This document shows positions 54,082 to 63,065 of a DNA stretch of 64,000 nt, piece by piece. The stretch's first letter is position 1, and each line of letters opens with the position of its first letter. The notes under the pieces were generated by a model. That model ran no database searches, had not been told where the DNA came from, and saw nothing but the letters and a program-made list of their open reading frames with translations. The DNA is from Wenxinia marina DSM 24838 (lineage in GTDB: Bacteria; Pseudomonadota; Alphaproteobacteria; Rhodobacterales; Rhodobacteraceae): the NCBI RefSeq assembly GCF_000379485.1, contig NZ_KB902279.1, positions 62,001 through 126,000 of the forward strand, in the 5' to 3' direction. The translations under genes were made by a program, and so were the position numbers.

Positions 54082-54897
54082 ATGACGCTTTTCCCCTGCC
54101 TCGCCCGAAAGATCGCCGCGCCCGCCCTGCTGGCCCTCCTCGCCGGCGGCGCGAGCGCGCAGCAATGCGGCAACGACGCCTCCGGCTTCGAGCGCTGGAA
54201 GGCCGAGTTCGCGCCCGTCGCCCAGGCCAGCGGCATCGGCCAGCGCGGGCTGCAGGCGCTGGCGAACGCGCGCTACAGCCAGGCGACGATCAACGCCGAC
54301 CGCAACCAGCGCGGCGTGCGCTACGCGCTGGACGACTTCATCCGCATCCGCCTCGGCAGCCTCGACAGCTTCGCCGCCCAGGCCCGGCGCGAGCGCGACC
54401 GCAACCCCGGCTTCTACCAGCAGCTGGAAAGCATCTACGGCGTGCCCTCCGGCATCCTCCTCGCCATCCACGGGATGGAGACCGGCTTCGGCCGGATCAC
54501 CGGCAACGAGAACGTCGTCTCCTCGATCCTGACCGTCGCGTACGATTGCCGCCGCTCCGACTTCTTCCGGCCGCACGCCATCGCCGCCCTGCGGCTGGTC
54601 GACCAGGGGATGAATCCCGGCCAGTCCGGCGCCGCCCACGGCGAGATCGGCCACATGCAGTTCCTGCCTGGCAACGTGCTGCAGTACGGTCAGGACGCCA
54701 ACGGCGACGGCCGGGTCGACCCGACCAACCTGACCGACGCGATGGCGACGGCCGCCAACTTCCTGCGCCAGAAGGGCTGGCAGCCCGGCCAGCCGTACCA
54801 GGAAGGCACCGCCAACTTCCGCGTCCTGAACGAGTGGAACGCGGCGACCGTCTACCAGCAGGCGATCGCCCTCGCCGCCGCCCGCATCGACGGCTGA
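54082..54897 (+). CDS. MltB-type lytic murein transglycosylase (SLT_2)
   Basis: 271 residues from ATG 54082 with ggag six bases upstream; an in-frame TTG at 54070 is less likely. Signal peptide ends ASA-QQC, where AQQC is not a good lipobox. Catalytic Glu133 is in IHGMETGFGRITG, and HMQFLPGNVLQYGQDANGDG is the family's second block. Cleaves glycan strands to anhydromuropeptides. Short compared with MltB of E. coli because the C-terminal region is missing, as in many alphaproteobacterial homologues. Confidence 0.93.
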   Translation: MTLFPCLARKIAAPALLALLAGGASAQQCGNDASGFERWKAEFAPVAQASGIGQRGLQALANARYSQATINADRNQRGVRYALDDFIRIRLGSLDSFAAQARRERDRNPGFYQQLESIYGVPSGILLAIHGMETGFGRITGNENVVSSILTVAYDCRRSDFFRPHAIAALRLVDQGMNPGQSGAAHGEIGHMQFLPGNVLQYGQDANGDGRVDPTNLTDAMATAANFLRQKGWQPGQPYQEGTANFRVLNEWNAATVYQQAIALAAARIDG

Positions 54898-54904
54898 GCC
54901 GACG

Positions 54905-54928
54905 CGGGGGCGCCGCCCGGCGCCCCCG
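54905..54928 (+). terminator. Hairpin terminator of the transglycosylase gene
   Basis: cgggggcgcc (54905-54914) pairs perfectly with ggcgcccccg (54919-54928) around gccc; starts 7 bases after the stop. Confidence 0.65.
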
Positions 54929-55023
54929 CTCCCCTCCGGCGGCCCGGTCATGGGTCGTGATCGCGCCGGGCCGGGATCCGTCCCCGGACTCCCGACCAAT
55001 CCGCGCCGAGCCGGTCCGGCCCA

Positions 55024-55096
55024 CTCCTCCTCCGCCCCCTCCCCCATTGCGCTGCCTCCGGTCCTGGTGTTCGTTGCGTCCGACCGAGGAGGAGGA
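55024..55096 (+). promoter_or_regulatory. Leader with anti-Shine-Dalgarno complement
   Basis: CTCCTCCTCC (55024-55033) is complementary to the gaggaggagga at 55086-55096 that forms the ribosome-binding site of the next gene, allowing a 9-base stem across about 55 bases. It would hide the site and thus could control translation; it may also be chance in GC-rich DNA. Confidence 0.3.
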
Positions 55097-55101
55097 CACC
55101 C

Positions 55102-56082
55102 ATGACCACCCGACTGACCCGTCGTGCCACGCTCGCCCTGGCCGCGGCCTTCGCCGCCGCGCCCGCCCTCGCGCAGGACGGCTGGCCGTCCGGCCCGCTG
55201 CACGTCTATGTCGGCTTTCCCGCCGGCTCCTCGCCCGACACGCTGGCCCGGATCGTCACCGAACCGCTGGCCGAGCGGCTGGGCCAGCCGGTCGTGATCG
55301 AGAACAAGCCCGGCGCGGGCGGCGTGATCGGCATCCAGCAGATGCTGGCCAATGCCGGCGACGGCCTGACCTTCGGCACCACGATCAACGGCCCGCTCAC
55401 CACCGCGCAGCGCACGATGGACGACACCGGCTACGACGTGGACGCCGACATCGTGCCGGTCACGCTGATCGCGACCTCGCCGCTGGTGCTCGTCGTGAAC
55501 GCGGAGTCGGACATCACCGACCTGCAGTCCTTCATCGACGCCGCCGGGGCCGAACCCGAGGCGCTGGCCTACGGGTCGGTCGGACAGGGGTCCGGCGCGC
55601 ATCTCACGGCCGAGCTCTTCGCCGACGAGGCGGGGGTGACGATGCTGCACGTCCCCTTCACCAGCTACGCCGAGGTCACGACCTCGATCGCGGGCGGCGA
55701 GATCGACGCCGGCTTCATGGCGCCGTCCGCGGCGCTGCCGCTGGTCGACGGCGGGCAGCTGCGGATGCTGGGCATTACCTCGGCCGAGCCCTTCGCGCAG
55801 GTCCCCGACGTGCCGGTAATGGCCGGTCGGGCGGGCCTGCCCGAGGATTTCCGCGCCGAACTGTGGAACGGATTCGTCGCCCCCGCCGGCACCGACGCGG
55901 CGATCGTCGAGCGGCTGACGACCGAGATCAACGACATCCTCGCCGATCCGGCGGTGCAGGAGCAGCTTCTCGCCATCGGCTGGGTCGCGGCGCCGGGCAC
56001 CCCGGCCGAGATGGAAGAGCGGATCGCGGCGGACACCGAGATGTGGGGCGGCGTGCTCGACCGCATCGAGGCCGCCGAATAG
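55102..56082 (+). CDS. Tripartite tricarboxylate transporter substrate-binding protein (Bug family, TctC-like)
   Basis: 326 residues, signal peptide ending ALA-QDG. The Bug fold is shown by GFPAGSSPDTLARIVTEPLA with ENKPGAGGVIGIQQM after it, then GSVGQGSGAHLTAELF and LHVPFTSYAEVTTSIAGGEI. Periplasmic receptor delivering carboxylates (ligand class not predictable) to the TctA/TctB membrane pair encoded immediately downstream, 15 bases apart. Confidence 0.95.
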   Translation: MTTRLTRRATLALAAAFAAAPALAQDGWPSGPLHVYVGFPAGSSPDTLARIVTEPLAERLGQPVVIENKPGAGGVIGIQQMLANAGDGLTFGTTINGPLTTAQRTMDDTGYDVDADIVPVTLIATSPLVLVVNAESDITDLQSFIDAAGAEPEALAYGSVGQGSGAHLTAELFADEAGVTMLHVPFTSYAEVTTSIAGGEIDAGFMAPSAALPLVDGGQLRMLGITSAEPFAQVPDVPVMAGRAGLPEDFRAELWNGFVAPAGTDAAIVERLTTEINDILADPAVQEQLLAIGWVAAPGTPAEMEERIAADTEMWGGVLDRIEAAE

Positions 56083-56097
56083 CGTAAAGCGCGACAG

Positions 56098-56541
56098 GTG
56101 AAGCGCGACTGGCCGGACATCTGGGGCGGGCTGGCGCTCGCCCTGGTCGGGCTCGCCGCGGCCGGCTGGGCGTGGGTCCACTACGACCCCGGCACCTTGA
56201 GACGGATGGGGCCGGGCGCGTTCCCGCTCGGCCTCGGCCTCGCGCTCGCCGGGCTGGGGGCCGCGATCGCCGTGCCGGCCCTGCGCCGTGCCGGCGCACC
56301 GGTGAAGCCCGAGCCGTGGGCCGCGGCCTGCGTCCTCGCCGCCATCCTCGTCTTCGGCCTCGGCCTGCGGCCCTTGGGCCTCGTGCTGGCGACGGCGTCG
56401 GCCGTGCTGATCTCGACCCTTCCCGCCCCGCGGCCGGGCGCGGTCTGGCGCCTCGTGCTGGCCGCTCTCGTCACGGCGCTGACGGTCGTCCTGTTCCACG
56501 TCGGACTGCAGATGACCCTGCCGCTCTGGCCGCGGCTCTGA
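56098..56541 (+). CDS. Tripartite tricarboxylate transporter small membrane subunit (TctB-like)
   Basis: 147 residues from GTG 56098. Four hydrophobic segments (about 8-27, 45-62, 74-92 with APRPGAVW loop, 118-137). The motif RRMGPGAFPLGLGLALAGLG is typical of TctB. Inner-membrane partner of TctA; only one base separates it from the next gene. Confidence 0.92.
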   Translation: MKRDWPDIWGGLALALVGLAAAGWAWVHYDPGTLRRMGPGAFPLGLGLALAGLGAAIAVPALRRAGAPVKPEPWAAACVLAAILVFGLGLRPLGLVLATASAVLISTLPAPRPGAVWRLVLAALVTALTVVLFHVGLQMTLPLWPRL

Positions 56542-56542
56542 G

Positions 56543-58063
56543 GTGAGTACCTGGGACGGCCTTCTGACGGGCTTTGCCTTCGCGCTGCAGCCGGGCGTCC
56601 TGATCTACTGCCTGCTGGGCGTCACGCTCGGCACCTTCATCGGCGTCCTGCCCGGGATCGGGGCGATGGCCGCGATCTCGCTGCTGCTGCCGATCACCTA
56701 CTACATCAGCGCCGAGGCGGCGCTCATCATGCTCGCCGGCGTCTACTACGGCGCCCAGTACGGCGGGGCGGTCTCGTCGATCCTGCTGCGGCTGCCGGGG
56801 ACGCCGCAATCGGCGGTGACCGCGCTCGACGGCTACCCCCTCGCCCGGCAGGGCCGCGCCGGGGTCGCGCTCTTCACCTCGATGATCTCGTCCTTCGCCG
56901 GCTCGGTGATCGGGATCGTGGTGCTGGTCCTCCTCGCCGGGTGGCTGAGCCGGGCGGCAGTCGCGTTCGGCGCGGCGGACTACGCGGCGATGATGGTCCT
57001 CGGCCTCGTCGCCGCCTCCACCATCGGCAGCGCGCATCCGGCCAAGGGCTTCGCGATGATCGTCTTCGGCATGCTGCTGGGCTGCATCGGGACGGACGTC
57101 AATTCCGGCGTGCAGCGCTTCGTCATGGGACGGACCGAGATGCTGGACGGGATCAACCTCGTCGCGCTGGCGATGGGCCTGTTCGGCGTGGCCGAGGTGA
57201 TCGGCAACGTCCGCGACCCCGACCGCCAGGCCGTCGCCGGACGGATCGGCCTGCGGGCCATGGCGCCGGAGCGCGACGACCTGAAACGCATGCCCCTGCC
57301 GGTCCTGCGGGGCAGCGCGCTGGGCAGCTTCTTCGGCGCGCTGCCGGGGACCGGCTCCACCCTGTCCTCCTTCCTCGCCTATGCGGTGGAGCGGCGCGTC
57401 GCCCGCCGGCCCGAGCGCTTCGGCCAAGGCGCGATCGAGGGCGTCGCCGGCCCGGAGGCCGCCAACAACTCGGCCTCCATCACCGCCTTCGTGCCGACGC
57501 TGACGCTGGGCATTCCGGGCGATCCGATCATGGCGCTGATGCTGGGCGCGCTGGTGATCCACGGCGTGCAGCCGGGGCCGATGATGCTGGAGACGCGGCC
57601 CGAGATGTTCTGGGGCCTCGTCGCCAGCTTCGGCATCGGCAACCTGCTGCTACTGATCCTGAACCTGCCGCTGATCGGCATCTGGGTGTCGCTGCTGCGG
57701 ATCCCGTTCCGCTGGCTCTACCCGGCGATCCTGATCTTCGTCTGCCTCGGGGTCTGGTCGGTGCGCGGTCTGACCTTCGACATCGTGATGGTCGCCGGCA
57801 TCGGCCTCGCCGGCTACCTGCTGGCGCTCGCCCGCTTCAACCCGGCGCTGCTCCTGCTGGGCTTCGTCCTCGGCCCGCTGATCGAGACCAACCTGCGCCG
57901 CGCCCTGCTGATCTCGCGCGGGGACCCGATGGTCTTTCTGGAGCGTCCGATCTCGGCCTTCTTCGTCGTCGCGACGGCGGGGCTTCTGGTCTATTCGGCG
58001 ATCCAGGCCTGGCGGCGGCGGGAGACACCCGAACCGGGCGGGGCCAGCGCCGACGGGCCGTGA
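56543..58063 (+). CDS. Tripartite tricarboxylate transporter large membrane subunit (TctA-like)
   Basis: 506 residues from a GTG start with the stop of tctB just before it. About eleven to twelve membrane segments. Conserved motifs: GVLPGIGAMAAISLLLPITY (about 35-54), YGAQYGGAVSSILLRLPGTP and GPEAANNSASITAFVPTLTLGIPG. Main transport protein. Last gene of the three-gene operon; it converges with tRNA-Leu. Confidence 0.96.
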   Translation: MSTWDGLLTGFAFALQPGVLIYCLLGVTLGTFIGVLPGIGAMAAISLLLPITYYISAEAALIMLAGVYYGAQYGGAVSSILLRLPGTPQSAVTALDGYPLARQGRAGVALFTSMISSFAGSVIGIVVLVLLAGWLSRAAVAFGAADYAAMMVLGLVAASTIGSAHPAKGFAMIVFGMLLGCIGTDVNSGVQRFVMGRTEMLDGINLVALAMGLFGVAEVIGNVRDPDRQAVAGRIGLRAMAPERDDLKRMPLPVLRGSALGSFFGALPGTGSTLSSFLAYAVERRVARRPERFGQGAIEGVAGPEAANNSASITAFVPTLTLGIPGDPIMALMLGALVIHGVQPGPMMLETRPEMFWGLVASFGIGNLLLLILNLPLIGIWVSLLRIPFRWLYPAILIFVCLGVWSVRGLTFDIVMVAGIGLAGYLLALARFNPALLLLGFVLGPLIETNLRRALLISRGDPMVFLERPISAFFVVATAGLLVYSAIQAWRRRETPEPGGASADGP

Positions 58064-58084
58064 CGTGCCGCGACGCTCGGATAC

Positions 58085-58168
58085 TGGTGCCCGCGGCCGG
58101 ACTCGAACCGGCACGGCCGAAGCCAGGGAATTTTAAGTTCCCGGTGTCTACCATTCCACCACGCGGGC
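58085..58168 (-). tRNA. tRNA-Leu (anticodon UAA)
   Basis: 84 bases including encoded CCA. On the minus strand the acceptor gcccgcg pairs with cgcgggc before ACCA; anticodon arm gggaa-CTTAAAA-TTCCC shows TAA as anticodon; a long variable arm (tggcttcggccgtgc) marks a class-II leucine tRNA; T arm is ccggttcgagtccgg. Confidence 0.97.
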
Positions 58169-58213
58169 GGGCCCGTCCGCGATAGCATGGCGGCGCCCGG
58201 CGCGGCCAGCGGT

Positions 58214-58750
58214 TCAGATGTCCTCGCCGGGCAGTTCGATCAGCATCGCCCGCTCGCCCAGCCACGGGTTCAGCGCCAGCGCGGCGCGCAGCGCCGCCTG
58301 CCCCTCGTCCATCCGGCCGAGGCCCATCAGCGTCAGCGCCCTGCCCGACAGCGCCGCCACGTGGTCCGGGTTGAGCGCGAGAGCGGTGTCGAGGTCGTCC
58401 AGCGCCGCCTCGTAATCCTGCACCAGGAAGGCCGCGAAGGCGCGCTGGTTGTAACCCTCGGCGTAGTCGGGACAGTAGTCGACGAGCCTGCCGAACAGCG
58501 CGCGCGCGGCGAGGAAATCGTAGGACTCGCGCCGCTCCATCCCGTCGTCGAGAAGCGCCTGCGCGGCCTCGTCCGGCGCGGCGGTCCAGAGCCGCCACAG
58601 CTCGTCCATCAGCACCCGCGCCTCGGCCTCGTCCGGCGCGACGGCCAGCCGTTCCAGCAGCGGCGCCGCGTCCGCGGTCAGGTCGGAGGCCGGCGGACAC
58701 TCGGCGAGGGCCGGGGCGGCGAGGACGCAGAGGGCGAGGACGAGGCGCAT
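58214..58750 (-). CDS. Secreted TPR-repeat protein
   Basis: 178 residues with a signal peptide ending ALA-ECP. Two to three TPR motifs: YAEGYNQRAFAAFLVQDYEA and LDDLDTALALNPDHVAALSG with RALTLMGLGRMDEGQAALRA. Periplasmic protein-interaction role likely; partner unknown. Two cysteines (ECP, VDYCPD). Monocistronic, 46 bases from the tRNA. Confidence 0.88.
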   Translation of the reverse strand: MRLVLALCVLAAPALAECPPASDLTADAAPLLERLAVAPDEAEARVLMDELWRLWTAAPDEAAQALLDDGMERRESYDFLAARALFGRLVDYCPDYAEGYNQRAFAAFLVQDYEAALDDLDTALALNPDHVAALSGRALTLMGLGRMDEGQAALRAALALNPWLGERAMLIELPGEDI

Positions 58751-58786
58751 GACGGAAAGTCTGTACGCCGCTGACCCTCCGTCAAG

Positions 58787-59278
58787 TCACGCCCCGGTGA
58801 GAGGCGCCGGCGCCCCGCCCTCCTTCACCGCCTGCATCGCCACGTAGGTCGAGGTCCCCGACACGTGCGGCAGGGTCGAGATCCGCTCGGCCAGCAGGCG
58901 CCGGTAGGCGGTCATCGACGGCGTGCGCACCTTCAGGAGGTAGTCGAACGCGCCCGCGATGAGATGGCACTCCTCGATCTCCGGCGTCTTCGTCACCGCC
59001 GCGTCGAAGGCGGCCAGCGCCGCCTCGCGGGTGTCCGACAGCCTGACCTCGACGAACGCCACGTGATCGCGGCCCAGCGCGATCGGATCGACGATGGCGC
59101 GGTAGCCGCGGATCACGCCCGCCTTCTCCAGCCGTCGCAGCCTCGCCTGGGTCGGCGACTTCGACAGCCCGATCCGCCGCGCCAGCTCGGTCGCGCTGAT
59201 CCGGCCGTCGGCGGCGAGCGCGTCGAGAATCCGGCGGTCGAAGGCGTCGAGCTCGAGAGGTCGTTCGGCCAATTTCAC
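58787..59278 (-). CDS. putR: Lrp/AsnC-family regulator, probable proline-responsive PutR
   Basis: 163 residues from a GTG. N-terminal winged helix-turn-helix: LDAFDRRILDALAADGRISA, LARRIGLSKSPTQARLRRLE; C-terminal RAM domain (HVAFVEVRLSDTREAALAAF ... CHLIAGAFDYLLKVRTPSMT) binds an amino acid. It is transcribed divergently from putA with 115 bases between starts, the standard arrangement for the proline-activated PutR of alphaproteobacteria. Confidence 0.93.
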   Translation of the reverse strand: MKLAERPLELDAFDRRILDALAADGRISATELARRIGLSKSPTQARLRRLEKAGVIRGYRAIVDPIALGRDHVAFVEVRLSDTREAALAAFDAAVTKTPEIEECHLIAGAFDYLLKVRTPSMTAYRRLLAERISTLPHVSGTSTYVAMQAVKEGGAPAPLTGA

Positions 59279-59393
59279 TTCCCATTTCGGTTCGATCGGG
59301 CCGCCGTGCGCGAATGAGAGGGCAGATCGCCCGCCCGATCCCGCGTATCATAGTCCGACCCGCCAGCCAGGGACCAGCCCGAGGGACCGACAC

Positions 59394-62300
59394 ATGCCCC
59401 GCGATGCCGACTACGACCTCCGCGCCCTCGTCGACGCCCACACCCTCGCCGACGAGACGGCATGTCTCGACCGGCTGACCGGGGAGGCGGACCTCGACGC
59501 GGATGCCCGCGCCGCCATCACCGCCCACGGCGCCGACCTCGTCCGCCGCATCCGCGCGAACAGCCGCCCGGGCCTGATGGAGGTGTTCCTCGCCGAGTAC
59601 GGCCTCTCCACCGACGAGGGCATCGCGCTGATGTGCCTCGCCGAGGCGCTGCTGCGGGTGCCCGACGCCGAGACGATCGACGCGCTGATCGAGGACAAGA
59701 TCGCGCCGTCCGACTGGGGCCGTCACCTCGGCCATTCCTCCTCGTCCCTCGTCAACGCTTCCACCTGGGCGCTGATGCTCACGGGGCGCGTGCTGGACGA
59801 GGACCGCCCCGCCCCGTTCCGCGCGCTGCGCGGTGCCGTCCGGCGGCTGGGCGAGCCGGTGATCCGCGCCGCCGTGGGCCGGGCGATGCGCGAGATGGGC
59901 CGCCAGTTCGTCCTCGGCGAGGATATCGGCCGCGCGATGACCCGCGCGAGCGCGATGGAGGCGAAGGGCTACACCTACTCCTACGACATGCTGGGCGAGG
60001 CCGCCCGCACCGAAGCGGACGCCCGCGCCTACCACCTCGCCTATTCCCGCGCGATCTCGGCCATCGCCGGCGCCGCCACCCACGGCTCGGTCGCCGCGAA
60101 TGCCGGCATCTCGGTCAAGCTCTCCGCCCTGCACCCCCGCTACGAGGTGGCGCAGAAGGCCCGCGTGATGGACGAGCTGGTGCCGCGCCTCTCTGCCCTC
60201 GCCGGCCTCGCCCGCGCCGCCGGCATCGGCCTCAACGTCGACGCCGAGGAGGCGGACCGCCTGTCGCTGTCTCTCGACGTGATCGAGGCGGTGCTGGCCG
60301 ATCGCGGCCTCCGCGGCTGGGACGGGTTCGGCGTCGTGGTGCAGGCCTACGGCCAGCGCGCGCCCTTCGTCATCGACTGGCTGCACGCCACGGCCGGACG
60401 GCTGGACCGCCGCATCATGCTGCGCCTCGTCAAGGGCGCCTACTGGGACGCCGAAGTGAAGCGCGCGCAGGTCGAGGGGCTGGACGGCTTCCCCGTCTAC
60501 ACCTCCAAGCCCGCGACCGACGTCAGCTACCTCGGCTGCGCCCGCAAGCTGCTGCGCATGACCGACCGCATCTACCCGCAGTTCGCCACCCACAACGCCC
60601 ACACGGTTGCGGCCGTCCTGCACATGGCGCAGGCCGAGGGCGTGAGCAGGGACTCGTTCGAGTTCCAGCGCCTGCACGGCATGGGCGAGACGCTGCATCA
60701 ATTGGTCCGCGACGCCGAAGGCACCCGCTGCCGCATCTACGCCCCCGTCGGCGCCCACGAGGACCTGCTCGCCTACCTCGTCCGGCGCCTGCTGGAGAAC
60801 GGCGCGAACTCGTCCTTCGTGAACCAGATCGTGGACGAGGACGTGCCGGCCGAGGCGGTCGCCGCCGACCCGTGGGAGGCTCTGGGCCGCCCGCGCCCCT
60901 TCCCGGCCGGGCCGGACCTCTTCGGCACGCGCCGCAACTCCGCCGGCTGGGACCTGACACACGCGCCGACGCTGGCGGCGCTGGACGAGGCCCGCGGTCC
61001 GTGGCTTGCGGCCCGCTGGGACGCGGCGCCGGTCCTGGCGACCGGCGCACAGGATCATCCCGCCCCGGCCTCCGAGCCGCGGCCCCGGCCGATCGGGGCA
61101 CCGGGTCGGGCCCGGGGCGGGGACACCGAGGACGCCGGAGAAACACCCGCCCCGGCCTCAGATCCGGGACCCCGGCCGGGCGAGGCCCCGGGTCAGGCCC
61201 GGGGCGGGGACACCGACGACGCCGGAGAAACGCCCGCCCCGGCCCCCGAGCCGGGGCCCCGCGCGGTCGTAGCGCCAACACCCGTCTTCTCCCCCACCGA
61301 CGGCACAAAGGTCGGCACCGTCCGCACCGCCACCCCCGCCGACGTCTCCGCCGCCTACGCCGCCGCCCGCACCTGGGATGCCCCCGTCGCCACCCGCGCC
61401 CGCATCCTGCGCGCCGCCTCCGACGCCTACGAGGCGCACGCGCCCGAGCTCTTCGCCCTCCTCGCCCGCGAGGCCGGCAAGACCCTGCCCGACGGCGTCG
61501 GCGAGGTGCGCGAGGCCGTCGATTTCCTGCGCTACTACGCCGCCGAGGCCGAACGGGCCGGCGACCGTCCCGCCCGCGGCGCCTGGGCCTGCATCAGCCC
61601 CTGGAACTTCCCCCTCGCCATCTTCACCGGCCAGATCGCCGCGGCGCTGGCCGCCGGCAACGCCGTCCTCGCCAAGCCCGCCGGCCAGACCCCGCTGATC
61701 GCCGCCCGCGCCGTCGCCCTGCTCCACGAGGCCGGCGTCCCGCGTGACGCCCTCCAGCTCCTCCCCGGCGGCCCCGACGTCGGCGCAGCCCTGACCTCCG
61801 ACCCCCGCGTCGCCGGGGTCGCCTTCACCGGCTCCACCGCCACCGCGCTGAAGATCCGCGCCGCCCTGGCCGACTACGCCGCCCCCGGCACCCCGCTCAT
61901 CGCCGAGACGGGCGGCATCAACGCGATGATCGTCGATTCCACCGCCCTGCCCGAGCACGCCGTCCGCGACATCGTCGCCTCCGCCTTCCGCTCCGCCGGC
62001 CAGCGCTGCTCGGCGTTGCGCTGCCTGTACGTGCAGGAGGACATCGCGCCGAAGCTGCTGACGATGCTGAAGGGCGCGATGAACGAACTGGCGCTCGGCG
62101 ATCCGTGGGATCTGTCGACCGACGTCGGCCCGGTGATCGACGCCGCCGCGAAGGCCGGCATCGACGAGTGGGTCGCCCGCGCCCGCGCCGAGGGCCGCGT
62201 GATCCACGAGCTGCCGGCGCCCGTCGCCGGCACCTTCGTCGCCCCCGTGGCGATCCGCGTGCCCGGCATCGCCGCGCTGGAGCGCGAGGTCTTCGGTCCG

Positions 62301-63065
62301 GTCCTTCACGTCGCGACCTTCCGGGCGGAGGAGCTGCCGCGCGTCGTCCGCGACATCAACGCCACCGGCTACGGCCTGACCTTCGGCCTGCATACCCGGA
62401 TCGACGACCGGGTGCAGGAGATCGTGGACAGCGTGGAGGCCGGCAACCTCTACGTGAACCGCAACCAGATCGGCGCCGTCGTCGGCAGCCAGCCCTTCGG
62501 CGGCGAAGGCCTGTCCGGCACCGGCCCCAAGGCCGGCGGCCCGCACTACCTCCCCCGTTTCGCCGCGCCCGCCCCCGCCGGCGCCGCCGCTGCATGGGAC
62601 GACCCCGCCGACCCGGCCAACCTGAACGCCCGCCTCGCCGCCGCCGCGGCACGGCCAGCGCCCGAGACCGTCCCCGTCACCCTTCCCGGCCCCACGGGCG
62701 AATCGAACCGTCTCTCGACCCACCCCCGGCTGCCCCTGCTCTGCCTCGGCCCCGGCGCCGCGGCGGCCGAGGCGCAGGCGACCGCGGTCGAGGCCCTCGG
62801 CGGGCGGGCCGTCCGCGCCGGCGGGACGATCCCCGCAGAGGTGCTGACCGATCTCGTCCCCCTCGGCGGTGTCCTCTACTGGGGGGCCGAACCCGAGGCC
62901 CGCGCGTTCGAGCAGGCGCTCGCCCGCCGCGATGGCCCGATCGTCCCCTTGATCACCGCCATGCCCGACGCCGCCCACGCCCTGCTGGAGCGGCACGTCT
63001 GCATCGACACCACCGCCGCCGGCGGGAACGCCGCCCTGCTCGCCGAGGTCTCCGCCCCCGCCTGA
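59394..63065 (+). CDS. putA: Bifunctional proline dehydrogenase / delta-1-pyrroline-5-carboxylate dehydrogenase with repeat-derived linker
   Basis: 1223 residues. No N-terminal ribbon-helix-helix, hence a PutA that does not regulate itself. Proline dehydrogenase domain about 60-530 with NAGISVKLSALHPRYE and ATHNAHTVAAVLH. P5C dehydrogenase domain from about 630: SPWNFPLAIF, Glu838 (AETGG) and Cys872 (GQRCSAL), ending FGGEGLSGTGPKAGG; then a C-terminal domain of about 170 residues. Residues 556-623 are a Pro/Ala/Gly-rich linker made of an 87-base tandem repeat (61059-61262) of the same family as two intergenic repeats in this window. The frame is kept because 87 is divisible by three. Confidence 0.96.
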   Translation: MPRDADYDLRALVDAHTLADETACLDRLTGEADLDADARAAITAHGADLVRRIRANSRPGLMEVFLAEYGLSTDEGIALMCLAEALLRVPDAETIDALIEDKIAPSDWGRHLGHSSSSLVNASTWALMLTGRVLDEDRPAPFRALRGAVRRLGEPVIRAAVGRAMREMGRQFVLGEDIGRAMTRASAMEAKGYTYSYDMLGEAARTEADARAYHLAYSRAISAIAGAATHGSVAANAGISVKLSALHPRYEVAQKARVMDELVPRLSALAGLARAAGIGLNVDAEEADRLSLSLDVIEAVLADRGLRGWDGFGVVVQAYGQRAPFVIDWLHATAGRLDRRIMLRLVKGAYWDAEVKRAQVEGLDGFPVYTSKPATDVSYLGCARKLLRMTDRIYPQFATHNAHTVAAVLHMAQAEGVSRDSFEFQRLHGMGETLHQLVRDAEGTRCRIYAPVGAHEDLLAYLVRRLLENGANSSFVNQIVDEDVPAEAVAADPWEALGRPRPFPAGPDLFGTRRNSAGWDLTHAPTLAALDEARGPWLAARWDAAPVLATGAQDHPAPASEPRPRPIGAPGRARGGDTEDAGETPAPASDPGPRPGEAPGQARGGDTDDAGETPAPAPEPGPRAVVAPTPVFSPTDGTKVGTVRTATPADVSAAYAAARTWDAPVATRARILRAASDAYEAHAPELFALLAREAGKTLPDGVGEVREAVDFLRYYAAEAERAGDRPARGAWACISPWNFPLAIFTGQIAAALAAGNAVLAKPAGQTPLIAARAVALLHEAGVPRDALQLLPGGPDVGAALTSDPRVAGVAFTGSTATALKIRAALADYAAPGTPLIAETGGINAMIVDSTALPEHAVRDIVASAFRSAGQRCSALRCLYVQEDIAPKLLTMLKGAMNELALGDPWDLSTDVGPVIDAAAKAGIDEWVARARAEGRVIHELPAPVAGTFVAPVAIRVPGIAALEREVFGPVLHVATFRAEELPRVVRDINATGYGLTFGLHTRIDDRVQEIVDSVEAGNLYVNRNQIGAVVGSQPFGGEGLSGTGPKAGGPHYLPRFAAPAPAGAAAAWDDPADPANLNARLAAAAARPAPETVPVTLPGPTGESNRLSTHPRLPLLCLGPGAAAAEAQATAVEALGGRAVRAGGTIPAEVLTDLVPLGGVLYWGAEPEARAFEQALARRDGPIVPLITAMPDAAHALLERHVCIDTTAAGGNAALLAEVSAPA
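61059..61262. repeat. Family-1 repeat inside putA, 2.3 tandem units of 87 bp
   Basis: Units begin at cccgccccggcc 61059, 61146 and 61233; each continues ...ccgagccg / gatccggg, ccccggcc, ggcccggggcggggacaccg, a/cgacgccggagaaac. Encodes 29-residue units (PAPASDPGPRPGEAPGQARG, then GDTDDAGET). Shares cccgccccggccc, ccgagccggggcccc, gggtcaggcccggg and gaaa.cccgcccc with 352-484. Confidence 0.9.

Noticed and set aside
58085-58168. Integration site of a mobile element at tRNA-Leu
   Set aside because: No integrase, no repeated tRNA 3' end found nearby, and the neighbouring genes look ordinary.
61059-61262. putA tandem repeat as an assembly or sequencing artefact
   Set aside because: Units differ by several substitutions, frame is kept and the same modules occur elsewhere in the window, so real repeats are more likely.
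59462-61747. Second plus-frame of 761 codons inside putA
   Set aside because: Arg/Pro-rich shadow of putA without motifs; the 1223-residue frame carries all catalytic residues.
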